From positions 33,905 through 78,009 of the forward strand of contig MKWA01000011.1 in NCBI GenBank assembly GCA_001899285.1: a stretch of DNA of 44,105 nucleotides, read 5' to 3'. The notes under the pieces are model-generated. The model did no database searches, was not told the DNA's origin, and was given only the letters and a program-made list of their open reading frames with translations. The position numbers and the translations under genes are program-made. This DNA comes from Rhizobiales bacterium 64-17 (GTDB lineage Bacteria > Pseudomonadota > Alphaproteobacteria > Rhizobiales > Xanthobacteraceae). This document shows, piece after piece, positions 8,774-17,227 of this stretch (position 1 is its first letter; the number at the start of each line of letters is the position of its first letter).

Positions 8774-9886
8774 TCACTGAACGTTGCGCACCCAGAGATC
8801 GCGCCAGGCTTTGACGTCGAAACGAGCCCAATCGACGGTATAGGCTTTTTCGATCTGCGCATCCGTCAGCAACAACATCTGCTTGTTGGCATCATCCTGC
8901 AGCATGATCTCGCGCGATTTCGAATTGACCGGAACCGTCCCGGTCGCTTCGCAGAACTTGGCCGGGCCCTCGACCCCCAGCCACAGATCGATATAGCGGT
9001 GCACCAGATCGGCGTTCTTGGTGCCGTTGATCATCCACTTGATGTTGGGCCAGAGCGCGCCGACCGAGTCGCCGAATTTCGTGTAGGACACCGCGACCGG
9101 CACGCCGCCGCGTTTGAGGCGCACGCCCCAGCCCGCGCCCCACGGCGCAACCCAGATTTCACCGGAGGCGAAGCGCGTCGAAAGCTCGTTCGAATTCGAA
9201 TAGAAGTAGGCTGGGGCCATCTGCTTCACAAGGCCCGGCACCATGCTCATCTTGCTTTCGTCGCCGCCGTTCTCGCGCGCAAGTCCGACCACCGCCGCCC
9301 AGTGCTGCGGGTGTCCGGTACCGGGAAATGCGATCCGCCCCTTGAGCTTCGGATTATTGATCAACTCGCTATAAGATTTCGGCGGCGTGACGCTGGCCTC
9401 CTTCAGCTTGTCGGCGTTGTAGACGATGCAATCCGGCGACCATTCGACGATCACCTGCGCCTCATTCAACACGATGGCGGGCACGTCCTTGCGCCGCGAA
9501 ATCTTGTCGTAGTCGATCTTCGAGATCAGCCCGGTCTTGAGCGCATCGTTGTAGAGATACGGCGTGCCATCCATGACATCGAACGGCACATCGCCGTATC
9601 GTTTGGCGGCAATGACCTTGGCGAGATTGTCGTCCGGCGAGCTGATGGTAAAACTCAGTTTCGCTCCGCCCTTTTCCATGTCAGGCGCGATGTAGCTTTC
9701 AATCGCCTTCTGCCAGCTACCGCCGTAGGTCGCGACCTTGAGTTCGCGGGTCGCCGCCAGAAGCCGCGACGATGTCGCGGGCAGAATCGCGGCAGCCGCG
9801 ACGCCGGCGACGAAGCCCCGGCGTGAAACGGCACAGCCCTGGCTGCTTACCAGCCCGCTGATCCCTTCATTGCGTGCGTCGGTCAT
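8774..9886 (-). CDS. ABC transporter substrate-binding protein, PotD/family-1 type, Tat-exported
   Basis: Periplasmic binding protein of 370 residues. Twin arginines at 22-23 (SRRGF), an alanine-rich hydrophobic core and an end near residue 45 form a Tat signal. The mature part starts ELKVATYGGSW, the usual first strand of PotD/PotF-like proteins. Trp and Asp residues spread through the cleft are typical of polyamine or compatible-solute binders, but the specificity cannot be assigned. It follows the dipeptidase-like gene by 39 bases and precedes the ATPase. Confidence 0.9.
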   Translation of the reverse strand: MTDARNEGISGLVSSQGCAVSRRGFVAGVAAAAILPATSSRLLAATRELKVATYGGSWQKAIESYIAPDMEKGGAKLSFTISSPDDNLAKVIAAKRYGDVPFDVMDGTPYLYNDALKTGLISKIDYDKISRRKDVPAIVLNEAQVIVEWSPDCIVYNADKLKEASVTPPKSYSELINNPKLKGRIAFPGTGHPQHWAAVVGLARENGGDESKMSMVPGLVKQMAPAYFYSNSNELSTRFASGEIWVAPWGAGWGVRLKRGGVPVAVSYTKFGDSVGALWPNIKWMINGTKNADLVHRYIDLWLGVEGPAKFCEATGTVPVNSKSREIMLQDDANKQMLLLTDAQIEKAYTVDWARFDVKAWRDLWVRNVQ

Positions 9887-9925
9887 GAGAGCCTCCCTGT
9901 GTTTTCTTTCGGTGTTGTTATGTGT

Positions 9926-10954
9926 CTAGCCGATCGTTTCCCGATAAATCCGCAGCCAGTTTCCGCCCATGATCTTGTCGATCTCCGCTGCGGCGAATCC
10001 ACGGCGATCCAGTTCCGCGACGATGTTGTGCATGCCCGCCTGCGTGGTCATCCATTCGGACCAGCCTTCGTGCGGCGAGACTTTCATCTGCTCGGCCGGC
10101 GCGCTCTCGCGCGACCACCGCGCGTAACGCCACCAGGTCCGGATCTGCCGCGGATGCCCGGGGCAATAGTCGACTCCGATCGCGATGGTATCGATGCCGA
10201 AGCGGTCCACCGACCAGGCGACCATGTCGCCGAATTCCTGAAGCGTCGTCGCCGCGCCGTTTTTCGTCATGTTGCGGTTCGGCGTAAGGCCGATGACGCC
10301 GCGACGCGACGCCAGAGCCTTGATCGCCTCGGTGGTCTTGAGGCGGCGCGCGCCATAGACCGGACTACCGACATACTCACGCGGATTGGCATGCGTGATC
10401 GCGACCGGCTTGCGCGACATCTCGATGGCGTCGAGCGTGGTGCGTTCGCCGCAATGCGACAAATCGATCATGATGCCGAGATTGTTCATCTCCTCGATCG
10501 CCTTGCTGCCGAAGCGCGATGACACGCCCGCGTCCTTTTCCTCCCAGTAACCGCAGCCGATGTAGTTCTGGAGATTGTACGTTAGCTGCATAATGGTAAC
10601 GCCGAGCGACCGGTAAACACCGAACAGTTCGAGGTTGTGCTCGACCGGCGCGGTGTTCTGAAAACTGAACAGCACGGCGGTACGGCCGCTCGCGGCGATC
10701 CGCTCGATGTCGGTGACACTGTTCGCCTCCTCAGCCAGATCGCTGTTCTCGGCCAGAAAGCGTTTCCAGGCGGTCAGCAGCGACAGCGTCTCGCTCGCGT
10801 TTTCCCAGACCGCGATGCAGTTGTTGACGCAGCCGAGACCGGCCGCGCGCCATTCCTCGAGCCAACGCCGTTCGAGAGCCGGCATTGTCAGGCCATCGAT
10901 AATCATCCGCTTCGTTCCCGCGCGCGGGGCCGCCTCAAGAACTTCAGTTGCCAT
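9926..10954 (-). CDS. Peptidase M19 (membrane dipeptidase) fold protein with altered metal site
   Basis: A 342-residue protein with the M19 layout and no signal peptide. Renal-type dipeptidases bind two zinc ions through an HxD motif, a bridging Glu and two His. Here the two His are kept (H167 in DLSHCGE, H188 in ITHANP), with the same 21-residue spacing as H198/H219 in the human enzyme. The HxD position instead reads IIDGL (D20) and the bridging-Glu position reads SFQNT (Q99). It may be a one-metal enzyme, act on a different substrate, or be non-catalytic. It overlaps the upstream gene by 11 bases and precedes the transporter, so it probably processes the imported compound. Confidence 0.8.
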   Translation of the reverse strand: MATEVLEAAPRAGTKRMIIDGLTMPALERRWLEEWRAAGLGCVNNCIAVWENASETLSLLTAWKRFLAENSDLAEEANSVTDIERIAASGRTAVLFSFQNTAPVEHNLELFGVYRSLGVTIMQLTYNLQNYIGCGYWEEKDAGVSSRFGSKAIEEMNNLGIMIDLSHCGERTTLDAIEMSRKPVAITHANPREYVGSPVYGARRLKTTEAIKALASRRGVIGLTPNRNMTKNGAATTLQEFGDMVAWSVDRFGIDTIAIGVDYCPGHPRQIRTWWRYARWSRESAPAEQMKVSPHEGWSEWMTTQAGMHNIVAELDRRGFAAAEIDKIMGGNWLRIYRETIG

Positions 10955-11699
10955 CGACGGCTCCCTCGTTGATCTTGTTGATTTCCGCCTTTTTCAGCAT
11001 CTGCGGGTCGAAATCGTCGTCCGCCGGCAGACGGCCGACGATGGTCCCATCGTCCAGCAGGATGACCGGACCGGCGTGGCGCCGCGACACGACGGAATCC
11101 GGTGCCAGCGCCGCATTCGATAGATGATAGAGCGCCTGCCACAGTTGCTCATCGACCGGAAAGTGATGGCGGATGCCGTCGGCGAGATAAGGGTCCCAGT
11201 GATCAAGATCGCGCGGCCGCGACGTGTTGGTCGCCGTCACCATGGTCGCAAGACCGCCAGCCTGCCGATGGATCTCGACCGCCGCGCGCGCGCCGTGCCG
11301 CGACGCCAGGCCTTCAACGACGGCGAGTTCTTCCGGAACGCTGATATTGAACAGGCGTACGGTGCCGCTGCCCTGCCGCCGCGCGATATCGACCGCGAGA
11401 TCGGCGACCGTCTGCGCGATCAGCCAGGCGTGGATGCCGCCGCCGTCGATGTCGAGGCCGCCGTTCGCAGCCTCCTTCATCTGCATCGCGCCGTAGCCGA
11501 CCTGCGCCAGTGTCTGACGGATATCGTGCAGATGCTGAAAGCCGCCAAGCCCCATGGCGTGCGACAGGATGATGCTTTCGCGGATCGCCGGGATGCAACC
11601 TTGCGGCAGGCCGAGCGTCAGCAAAATGCGCTCGGTGACGAGCCGGCATTCGCGGAGCGCAACCTGAAAGGCCCGATGCGGGTGGGACACGGTTGTCAT
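10944..11699 (-). CDS. Protein of unknown function (251 aa), coupled to the M19-like gene
   Basis: I do not recognise the family with confidence. It is a soluble protein of 251 residues without signal peptide or membrane segment. The N-terminal half is helical (RECRLVTERILLTLGLP near 13-30). The middle has a GG-rich turn (AANGGLDIDGGG near 80-90) and the C-terminal part has the pattern LW..L, P.S..SR, AG, DDG. That last pattern faintly recalls the DUF3726 family, which I could not check. ATGA overlap with the stop of the upstream 579-aa gene and an 11-base overlap with the M19-like gene show tight coupling, suggesting a shared pathway or complex. Confidence 0.7.
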   Translation of the reverse strand: MTTVSHPHRAFQVALRECRLVTERILLTLGLPQGCIPAIRESIILSHAMGLGGFQHLHDIRQTLAQVGYGAMQMKEAANGGLDIDGGGIHAWLIAQTVADLAVDIARRQGSGTVRLFNISVPEELAVVEGLASRHGARAAVEIHRQAGGLATMVTATNTSRPRDLDHWDPYLADGIRHHFPVDEQLWQALYHLSNAALAPDSVVSRRHAGPVILLDDGTIVGRLPADDDFDPQMLKKAEINKINEGAVDGN

Positions 11700-13435
11700 T
11701 GTTTAGGCTCCGCTGGCAAGAACCAATCAGGGTCGGTGCCGTTGCGCAGATCGTCCCGCGTGGGTGCGCCCTGGTAGATCACGCCGCGCAGGCTGCGGTG
11801 CAGATAGTCCTGCGGCTTGTCGAGCCCGTGGATGCAGATGTTGATGAACCGGGTGATGTCGCTCGGCACGAACTCCTCGCCCATCATGTTGATGTGCGGC
11901 GAGTGATAGTCGTAGCCGCTCAGGGTCTGAACGCGCGCCACGATCGACCGCAGTTCCGGTTTTTCCGCGAGAAAACGCGCCGTCGTCATCATCGGTGAAC
12001 GCGCCGCCAGTTCCGCGTCGAGCGTCACCACCAGCCGCGGCAGATCGAGCGCGAGATTGTGCACGTCGCCAAGCTCCTCGCGCGCGCCCCGGCGCGGCTC
12101 CTCGGCGCTGACCGACTTGTACCAGACATATTTGCGCGAACCTTCCGAGGCGAGATCGATCTTGAAGGCCCACGCATATTCACCGTGCAGCAGATCGCGC
12201 AGATGGCCGAGCGACATGTTCGGCTCGCAGCCATACTCCTCGTCCACAGCAAAGCTTTCGGCGAGCGCATCGCAGAGCGACGGCACCAGATGCGTCGTCA
12301 GCCCCAGCAGGGTTTCATGCGCCTCGTCGTGGACCTGGCCTTCATATTTGTCGCACAACGCCGCCAGCGGGAACGCGTGCTGCGCGCCATCCAGCGTTCC
12401 GCTGTCGCACAATTCCTGAAGGCCGGTGCGGATCTTGGTCAGCTCCGTCGCGATCAGCCGGCTGTCGACGAAACGTTCGTACACCATGCGGTCTTCGCGG
12501 CGGAAGACGATCGCCTTGTCGATCAGCGACAACAGGCGATGGAAGGTTTCGGCGCGCGCCGGCAGAGACTTGGCGCCGATGATGGCCTTCTCGCGCGCCG
12601 ACAGGAAGGCGTGGACCATCTTCGGATGATTGTTGACGTAGAAATTGAGCCCGAGCGCCGAGCCGTTGCCGACGCCGAGAAATCGCTCGATCTCCGGCGC
12701 CAGTTCCGCCGCCTGCGGCGAGCGGCAGCGCGCGAGGTGGTTGACAAGGTCAACCGAAAACACGCGCATCATGTAAGCGCATAGCATCTGCGCATCCAGC
12801 GGACGGCGCAGCGGATGATCGCTTTCCAGCGAGCGGAACGAGCGGGTGCCGAACGTGCCGTTGCCGTCGAGGCCGGTGTTGCGCATCAGGTAGCACGCGT
12901 CGGCGAGCGTCGGCACATCGGGCTGCCGTCCCTGCGACAAGGCTTCGACGGTATGATTGAAGGCGCGGCCGCTGCGGTTCGAGCGCGCCCAGACCAGCGT
13001 CCCCGGCGTGGCACGGCCGGCATAGAGCTTCGGCATTTCGACGCCGGTGGTGGCGATGTCGACTTCCGACACCGGGCCTTCGATCAGCGCAGCCATCATG
13101 TCCCACGCACGACCGATGATGCGGCCGATGCGCCCTTCCTGCTTCGGCTCGAACGAGTGGACGACGAAATCAAACGGCATCGCACCGGTTTCGATCCGGT
13201 AGAGCGCGGTGCCGCGCGCGCGGTCATCGATGTTCCAGCGCAGCCGGTTCACCGACCAGCGCTCGCGGATCGCCTTAGCCATCAACAGGCGGGTCACGCT
13301 GACGCGGCTCGGTTGAAGGACGCTCAACCGGGCGGGCGTCATCAGGACTTCAGGAGGCCGCATCCGCAGTTGCGGGATCGCCGATGGCGCCCCGTCGGAG
13401 CCGGGTCGCGAAACCCGCGCGCTGGCCAGATTCAT
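11696..13435 (-). CDS. Large protein of unknown function (579 aa), first gene of the peptidase/transport operon
   Basis: The family is not recognised. The protein is soluble, with no signal peptide or membrane segment. It is rich in Arg, His and Asp and has no nucleotide-binding loop that I can see. Notable segments are VWARSNRSGRAFNHTVE near 145, LGLNFYVNNHPKMVHAFLS near 255, YGCEPNMSLGHLRDLLHGEYAW near 405 and SGYDYHSPHINMMGEE near 515; the dense His/Glu/Asp could form a metal or substrate site. I chose ATG at 13435 (GAGG 7 bases upstream) over GTG at 13438. The stop overlaps the next start (ATGA). As the promoter-proximal gene it may be the key enzyme of the pathway. Confidence 0.72.
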   Translation of the reverse strand: MNLASARVSRPGSDGAPSAIPQLRMRPPEVLMTPARLSVLQPSRVSVTRLLMAKAIRERWSVNRLRWNIDDRARGTALYRIETGAMPFDFVVHSFEPKQEGRIGRIIGRAWDMMAALIEGPVSEVDIATTGVEMPKLYAGRATPGTLVWARSNRSGRAFNHTVEALSQGRQPDVPTLADACYLMRNTGLDGNGTFGTRSFRSLESDHPLRRPLDAQMLCAYMMRVFSVDLVNHLARCRSPQAAELAPEIERFLGVGNGSALGLNFYVNNHPKMVHAFLSAREKAIIGAKSLPARAETFHRLLSLIDKAIVFRREDRMVYERFVDSRLIATELTKIRTGLQELCDSGTLDGAQHAFPLAALCDKYEGQVHDEAHETLLGLTTHLVPSLCDALAESFAVDEEYGCEPNMSLGHLRDLLHGEYAWAFKIDLASEGSRKYVWYKSVSAEEPRRGAREELGDVHNLALDLPRLVVTLDAELAARSPMMTTARFLAEKPELRSIVARVQTLSGYDYHSPHINMMGEEFVPSDITRFINICIHGLDKPQDYLHRSLRGVIYQGAPTRDDLRNGTDPDWFLPAEPKQ

Positions 13436-13449
13436 CACGTCGCCTCGTG

Positions 13450-13486
13450 GTATTTTAATAGAATACTTTGTCTATCAATAAAATAC
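13450..13486 (-). promoter_or_regulatory. AT-rich promoter/operator region with long inverted repeat, upstream of the 579-aa gene
   Basis: GTATTTTA (13450-13457) and TAAAATAC (13479-13486) form a perfect 8-bp inverted repeat with a 21-base spacer. A second, overlapping dyad is GTATT (13450-13454) with AATAC (13462-13466). Read on the minus strand, AGTATT recurs 20 bases apart, about two helical turns. The block is sharply AT-rich in GC-rich surroundings and ends 14 bases before the start codon. TTGATA on the minus strand could be a -35 box. A likely reader is the IclR protein encoded at the operon's end. Confidence 0.4.
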
Positions 13487-13500
13487 TACCGAAAGACCCC

Positions 13501-13782
13501 GTGGGCCCGCAAGCGAAAATTTTGAAAATCGAAAGGCCATCAGCCGCTCTGGCCTCGCGCGTCGGGTTTCGGCGCGGGGTCAACGATGCTGTGTTGGGGA
13601 TGATCTAACGCGGAGAATTCAAAAAATTTTGCCGGCGCTGCTCGACCGCCCTGCCGCTCACGGCGAAGGTCGTCCATGGCGAAAAGCTCGGATCAGATGC
13701 CGCGATATTCCGGCACGCCGTGCATGCCTCAAGAATAGGCCGCGACACGCAGGAACCAGCGCAGCCGTGGATCGCACTGGGA
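13501..13782. other. Intergenic stretch without recognised gene
   Basis: This is the rest of the 347-base gap between the 579-aa gene and marR. It contains short A/T runs (near 13517-13535 and 13618-13630) and otherwise GC-rich DNA. The small plus-strand reading frame here overlaps the end of marR, has no good ribosome-binding site and an Arg/Pro-rich product, so I do not call it. No clear terminator for marR is visible. Confidence 0.4.
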
Positions 13783-14313
13783 CTACGTGCTGTTTCTTAA
13801 AGTTTTGGCGTTTCCAAGCAGCACGCCCATGACGCGATCCAACGTCTTCATATCCGCGGCAGAGAGCCCCTTGGTTAAGGACTTTTGATACTCCAAGGCG
13901 ACCGGTACGATGACAGCGTAGACCCGTTTTCCCGACGGCGTGAGCTTCAGAAACACCTCGCGACGATCATTGAAATTGAGACGGCGCGAAATCAGGCGTT
14001 TGCGTTCCAACTTGAGGATGGCGCGTGAGACCTGAACCTTTTGCATGAAGGTCCGTGCGCCGATGTCTCGCGCGGTCATTTCCTTCGTGCCTTTGCGTGA
14101 ATCGCGCTGCTCGCCCAGAAACGAAATAACCCGCCACTCCGCCGGGCCTATTCCGAACTCCCTAGCCTCCCGCGCATAGCTGTTCACAAATCCTTCGGAT
14201 GCAAAGCGAGCCAACGTGTTCAAGCGATAGGGCGTGAAATTCTCCAGCACCAATCGCCGGCGTGCGCCATCGGTTTCATCTGGACTGGATTTATCTAAGC
14301 GCGACATCGACAT
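13783..14313 (-). CDS. MarR-family transcriptional regulator
   Basis: A winged-helix regulator of 176 residues from ATG at 14313; ATG at 14307 is also possible. The DNA-binding region lies around residues 75-125 (MTARDIGARTFMQKVQVSRA, then RRLNFNDRREVFLKLTPSGK as the wing). The helices before and after would form the dimer interface and ligand pocket. It is divergent from the FAD monooxygenase operon, with two matching palindromes in between, the standard layout for a MarR repressor released by an aromatic ligand and also controlling itself. Confidence 0.88.
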   Translation of the reverse strand: MSMSRLDKSSPDETDGARRRLVLENFTPYRLNTLARFASEGFVNSYAREAREFGIGPAEWRVISFLGEQRDSRKGTKEMTARDIGARTFMQKVQVSRAILKLERKRLISRRLNFNDRREVFLKLTPSGKRVYAVIVPVALEYQKSLTKGLSAADMKTLDRVMGVLLGNAKTLRNST

Positions 14314-14357
14314 GACCGTGTGCGACCTGGGAAGCAAAGCGCAGCAGAATTCATAGC

Positions 14358-14375
14358 TAGTAACATATGTTACTA
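14358..14375. promoter_or_regulatory. MarR operator site 1 (perfect 18-bp palindrome)
   Basis: TAGTAACATATGTTACTA is a perfect palindrome, 44 bases before the marR start codon. Length and symmetry fit a MarR dimer. A near copy is found at 14609-14626, which strengthens the call. Confidence 0.75.
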
Positions 14376-14608
14376 TATCGGGCTTTTGGGTTCTGTGGAG
14401 AAGTCAAAAACGTGGTTTCGCACCCCACCCTTTGGGTTCGGGCGAAACCCGCGTTCAATGCCCGCCTCATTTACCCTTCTATCATGCGAATATAACTGGC
14501 ATTTTCGGCTTGGTGACGGACACCAACGATCGAGCGGCGAACGATCGACAAGCTCATGCCGGGACCGGACATTGCCGGAAAGTCCGGCTGCGCCATTGTT
14601 GCGGCATA
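14376..14608. other. Spacer between two MarR operators
   Basis: This is the middle of the 384-base marR/monooxygenase gap. A reading frame runs in from the monooxygenase gene, but it crosses both operators and has no ribosome-binding site, so I regard it as non-coding. No other gene or hairpin stood out. Confidence 0.4.
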
Positions 14609-14626
14609 TAGTTTCATATGATACTA
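14609..14626. promoter_or_regulatory. MarR operator site 2 (near-perfect 18-bp palindrome)
   Basis: TAGTTTCATATGATACTA differs from site 1 at three positions and has one mismatched pair. It lies 71 bases before the monooxygenase start codon, where a repressor would block that promoter. Confidence 0.72.
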
Positions 14627-14697
14627 TTTTATCGAGCGACCGGCGCCGATCGAGACGCGGGATTTGTTGCAAAAGACATTCGATCCGAGACGCACGC

Positions 14698-16389
14698 ATG
14701 CCAGCAGAAGCCCAAGCGACGGCCGTAGGAACCTATAACTCGCTGTACTTCGATTATGCGCACCACCCTTTTCAGCGAGCGCCTGAACTCGACGGCGAGG
14801 AGCGCCTCTATCCCGTCATCATCGCCGGTGCCGGCCCGGTCGGCATGACCGTGGCGCTCGATCTCGCCCGCAGGGGGATCGAGGTGGTGCTGCTGGAGGA
14901 GGACGACACGGTCAATCGCGGCAGCCGCGCGGTCGGTATCGCGCGCCGCAGCCTCGAAATCTTTGAGCGCGCGGGCACCGGCCCCGGCATCTTCGAGACG
15001 GGCATCTCATGGAAAGGCGGACAGAGCTATTATCGCGACAGCCTGGTGCTGGACTTCGTGGTGCAGCAGGCTGACAACCTCAGGCATCCGCCGATGGTGT
15101 CCATCGCGCAATGCAATGTCGAGCAATACCTCTACGAAGCTCTGCAGAACCATCCGAATGCCAGCATTCGCTGGTCATCGAAGCTGGTTTCCGCGCGGCA
15201 GGACGGCGAAGAGGTAATCGCCAGCGTTGCGACGCCGCAGGGTCAATATGACATGCGCGGCGAATGGCTGGTGGCATGCGACGGCGGCCGCAGCGCGGTA
15301 CGCAAGGCCCTTGGCAAAGAACTCAAGGGTAGCAGCTACGAAGGCCGCTATCTGATTGTCGACATCCAGATGAAAAGCAGCCAGCCGGCCGGGCGACGTG
15401 TGTGGTTTGCTCCGCCGGAATTCCCCGGCTCCACCATCATCATGCACAAGCAGCCATTTGACATCTGGCGCATCGATTATCAGCTCGGGCCGGATGACGA
15501 TCTGGACGAAGAAGTTCAGCCGCGACGCGTGCGTGAGCGCGTCGACCGCTTCCTGAAATCGATCGGTGAAACCGCGGACTGGGCCATCGATTGGATCAGC
15601 CCCTATCGCGCGCTCAGCCTGTCGCTCGACAGCTATCGCGAGGGTCGCGTTCTGTTCGCCGGCGACGCCGCGCATCTGGTGCCGATCTTCGGCGCGCGCG
15701 GCATGAACGGCGGCGTGGATGACGCCAACAACCTCGCCTGGAAGCTCGCCTATGTGGTCTCCGGCTGGTGCGACGACGCATTGCTGGACAGCTATTCGTC
15801 CGAACGCGTCGACGCCGCGCATCAGAACATGGCGTTCGCGGAAAAAAGCACTCGTTTCATGACTCCGCCGACATTCGGACACGCCGTTCTGCAGGAGGCC
15901 ATTCTCTCGCTGGCCGTGAAGGAGCCGTTTATCCGCGATCTGATCAATCCCCGGCAAGTCACCGAGCTGCGCATGACCGCCGGTCCGTTGCGCTTTGACG
16001 ATGCGGACGACATCCGCTTCGCTGGAGGCCCCCTACCCGGCGCGGTTTGCCCCAACCTGCCGCTATGCACGGATGGTCCCGGCGACCATCTGCAAGGCCG
16101 CCTGGGACGCGATTTCACCCTGCTGCTGTTTCAGAAAACGGACACAACTGCCGCCGAAGAGATGCGCGCGCGGATCGAGCGCATGAACATCCCCTTCGGA
16201 ATCGATGTGGTGCAGATCCGCGATGCAAGTCTTTATGCCGCTTTCGATGCGCAGGATGGCACGGCCTATCTGGTTCGCCCGGATGGACATGTCGCGGGCC
16301 GCTGGCGCCAATTCAACGCAGATACCACGCTCGACAGGCTCCTGAAGGCAATCCGGTGCAAAACCATGGAATCCCGTCATGTTGATTGA
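14698..16389 (+). CDS. FAD-dependent aromatic monooxygenase (MhpA/PheA/TfdB class)
   Basis: A 563-residue flavoprotein hydroxylase. The dinucleotide-binding GAGPVG is at residues 44-49, with an acidic end (VVLLEED) near 65-70. The DG motif (ACDGGRSAVRKALG) is near 195-208 and the GD motif (LFAGDAAHLVPIFGARGMNG) near 318-337, followed by a thioredoxin-like C-terminal region as in MhpA and phenol hydroxylases. It probably uses NAD(P)H and O2 to hydroxylate an aromatic ring. I start it at ATG 14698, since the frame further upstream crosses the operators. It is the first gene of a five-gene operon under MarR control. Confidence 0.88.
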   Translation: MPAEAQATAVGTYNSLYFDYAHHPFQRAPELDGEERLYPVIIAGAGPVGMTVALDLARRGIEVVLLEEDDTVNRGSRAVGIARRSLEIFERAGTGPGIFETGISWKGGQSYYRDSLVLDFVVQQADNLRHPPMVSIAQCNVEQYLYEALQNHPNASIRWSSKLVSARQDGEEVIASVATPQGQYDMRGEWLVACDGGRSAVRKALGKELKGSSYEGRYLIVDIQMKSSQPAGRRVWFAPPEFPGSTIIMHKQPFDIWRIDYQLGPDDDLDEEVQPRRVRERVDRFLKSIGETADWAIDWISPYRALSLSLDSYREGRVLFAGDAAHLVPIFGARGMNGGVDDANNLAWKLAYVVSGWCDDALLDSYSSERVDAAHQNMAFAEKSTRFMTPPTFGHAVLQEAILSLAVKEPFIRDLINPRQVTELRMTAGPLRFDDADDIRFAGGPLPGAVCPNLPLCTDGPGDHLQGRLGRDFTLLLFQKTDTTAAEEMRARIERMNIPFGIDVVQIRDASLYAAFDAQDGTAYLVRPDGHVAGRWRQFNADTTLDRLLKAIRCKTMESRHVD

Positions 16390-16585
16390 GGCCAAGATTC
16401 CCTCACACATCCTCGAAGCAAACTGGGAAAGTCTCGCACAAGCGTTGAATACGGTCGGCAGCGAGAAGGCGTCGGTATTTCTCACCAAGGTCGTGTTGAT
16501 GCTGGCGGCAAAACTCGACCGGCCGGAAACCCTTCGGGATTTCCTCGACGTTGCGCTGCAAGACATCGAGCCTCAGCAGAAATAA
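16379..16585 (+). CDS. DUF2783 small protein
   Basis: A 68-residue soluble protein that looks helical and has no signal peptide. The composition and the patterns SHILEANWESLAQAL and ASVFLTKVVLMLAAKL fit DUF2783, a family I know as small proteins encoded next to FAD monooxygenases of this type. The start overlaps the monooxygenase stop by 11 bases and the stop overlaps the next start (TAATG), so it is translationally coupled on both sides. A role as partner or stabiliser of the monooxygenase is inference; no biochemical function is established to my knowledge. Confidence 0.75.
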   Translation: MLIEAKIPSHILEANWESLAQALNTVGSEKASVFLTKVVLMLAAKLDRPETLRDFLDVALQDIEPQQK

Positions 16586-17220
16586 TGGCCATGCCGATTC
16601 ACCGGACAGACACCAACAGCGACATCGAGATCCGGCGCCTGCGCCAGACATGGGCATTCTCCCGCGATGCTGGAGACTTCGGGGCCATGAGCGAATGCTT
16701 TCATCCCGACGCGGAAGCGAGCATCTCCTGGTTCAAGGGTGCGGTTCGCGACCTGACTCCGCTGCTGATCGCAAGCGACAAGGCGCGCAAACCGACCGAG
16801 CACAGCAAGCATTGGCTGGGAAATTGCCTCGTGCATATCAACGGCGATCGCGCGCTGATGGAAACCGACATCATCATCATGATGCGCGAATATATCCACG
16901 ACCAGCTTTTCGATTATTCGGGTTATTGCCGCTTCTACGACCAGGTCGAGCGCCGTAACGGCCGGTGGGCCATCAGCCTGTGGACGGCGATCTTCGACAA
17001 GGACCGGCTCGATCCGGTTCAGGGTGTCGCGCCGGACTGGCTGACCGATATCAAGCTGGAGCCGGGAACGAGCGGTTTTGCATTCATGCAGATGCGCCAG
17101 CTCAAGAAGGGTCGCCAGATTCCCGCGGACACGGTCATGGGCAACAGTGAAGCCGAGCGCGCGCTTCGCCGCCGCTACGAGGCATGGCTGTCGCAGCCCA
17201 CTCCCGACTCCAGACAATGA
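16585..17220 (+). CDS. SnoaL-like / NTF2-fold protein
   Basis: A 211-residue soluble protein. The first part (about 12-145) has the cone-shaped SnoaL/NTF2 pattern: IRRLRQTWAFSRDAGDFGAMSECFHPDAEASISWF, then paired strands ending in RNGRWAISLWTAIFDKD. This fold is used by polyketide cyclases, small dehydratases and the beta subunits of ring dioxygenases. A C-terminal tail of about 60 residues is less conserved-looking. It overlaps the DUF2783 stop by one base and precedes the DszB-like gene by 7 bases. It probably acts on the hydroxylated product of the monooxygenase; the reaction is unknown. Confidence 0.75.
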   Translation: MAMPIHRTDTNSDIEIRRLRQTWAFSRDAGDFGAMSECFHPDAEASISWFKGAVRDLTPLLIASDKARKPTEHSKHWLGNCLVHINGDRALMETDIIIMMREYIHDQLFDYSGYCRFYDQVERRNGRWAISLWTAIFDKDRLDPVQGVAPDWLTDIKLEPGTSGFAFMQMRQLKKGRQIPADTVMGNSEAERALRRRYEAWLSQPTPDSRQ

Positions 17221-17227
17221 GACGTCA

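Noticed and set aside
13629..13832. Small plus-strand frame of 67 codons
   Set aside because: It overlaps the marR 3' end, lacks a ribosome-binding site and shows no protein-like pattern.
14320..14697. In-frame N-terminal extension of the FAD monooxygenase (126 codons)
   Set aside because: It crosses both MarR palindromes and the promoter region, has no ribosome-binding site, and the FAD domain has its normal start after 14698.
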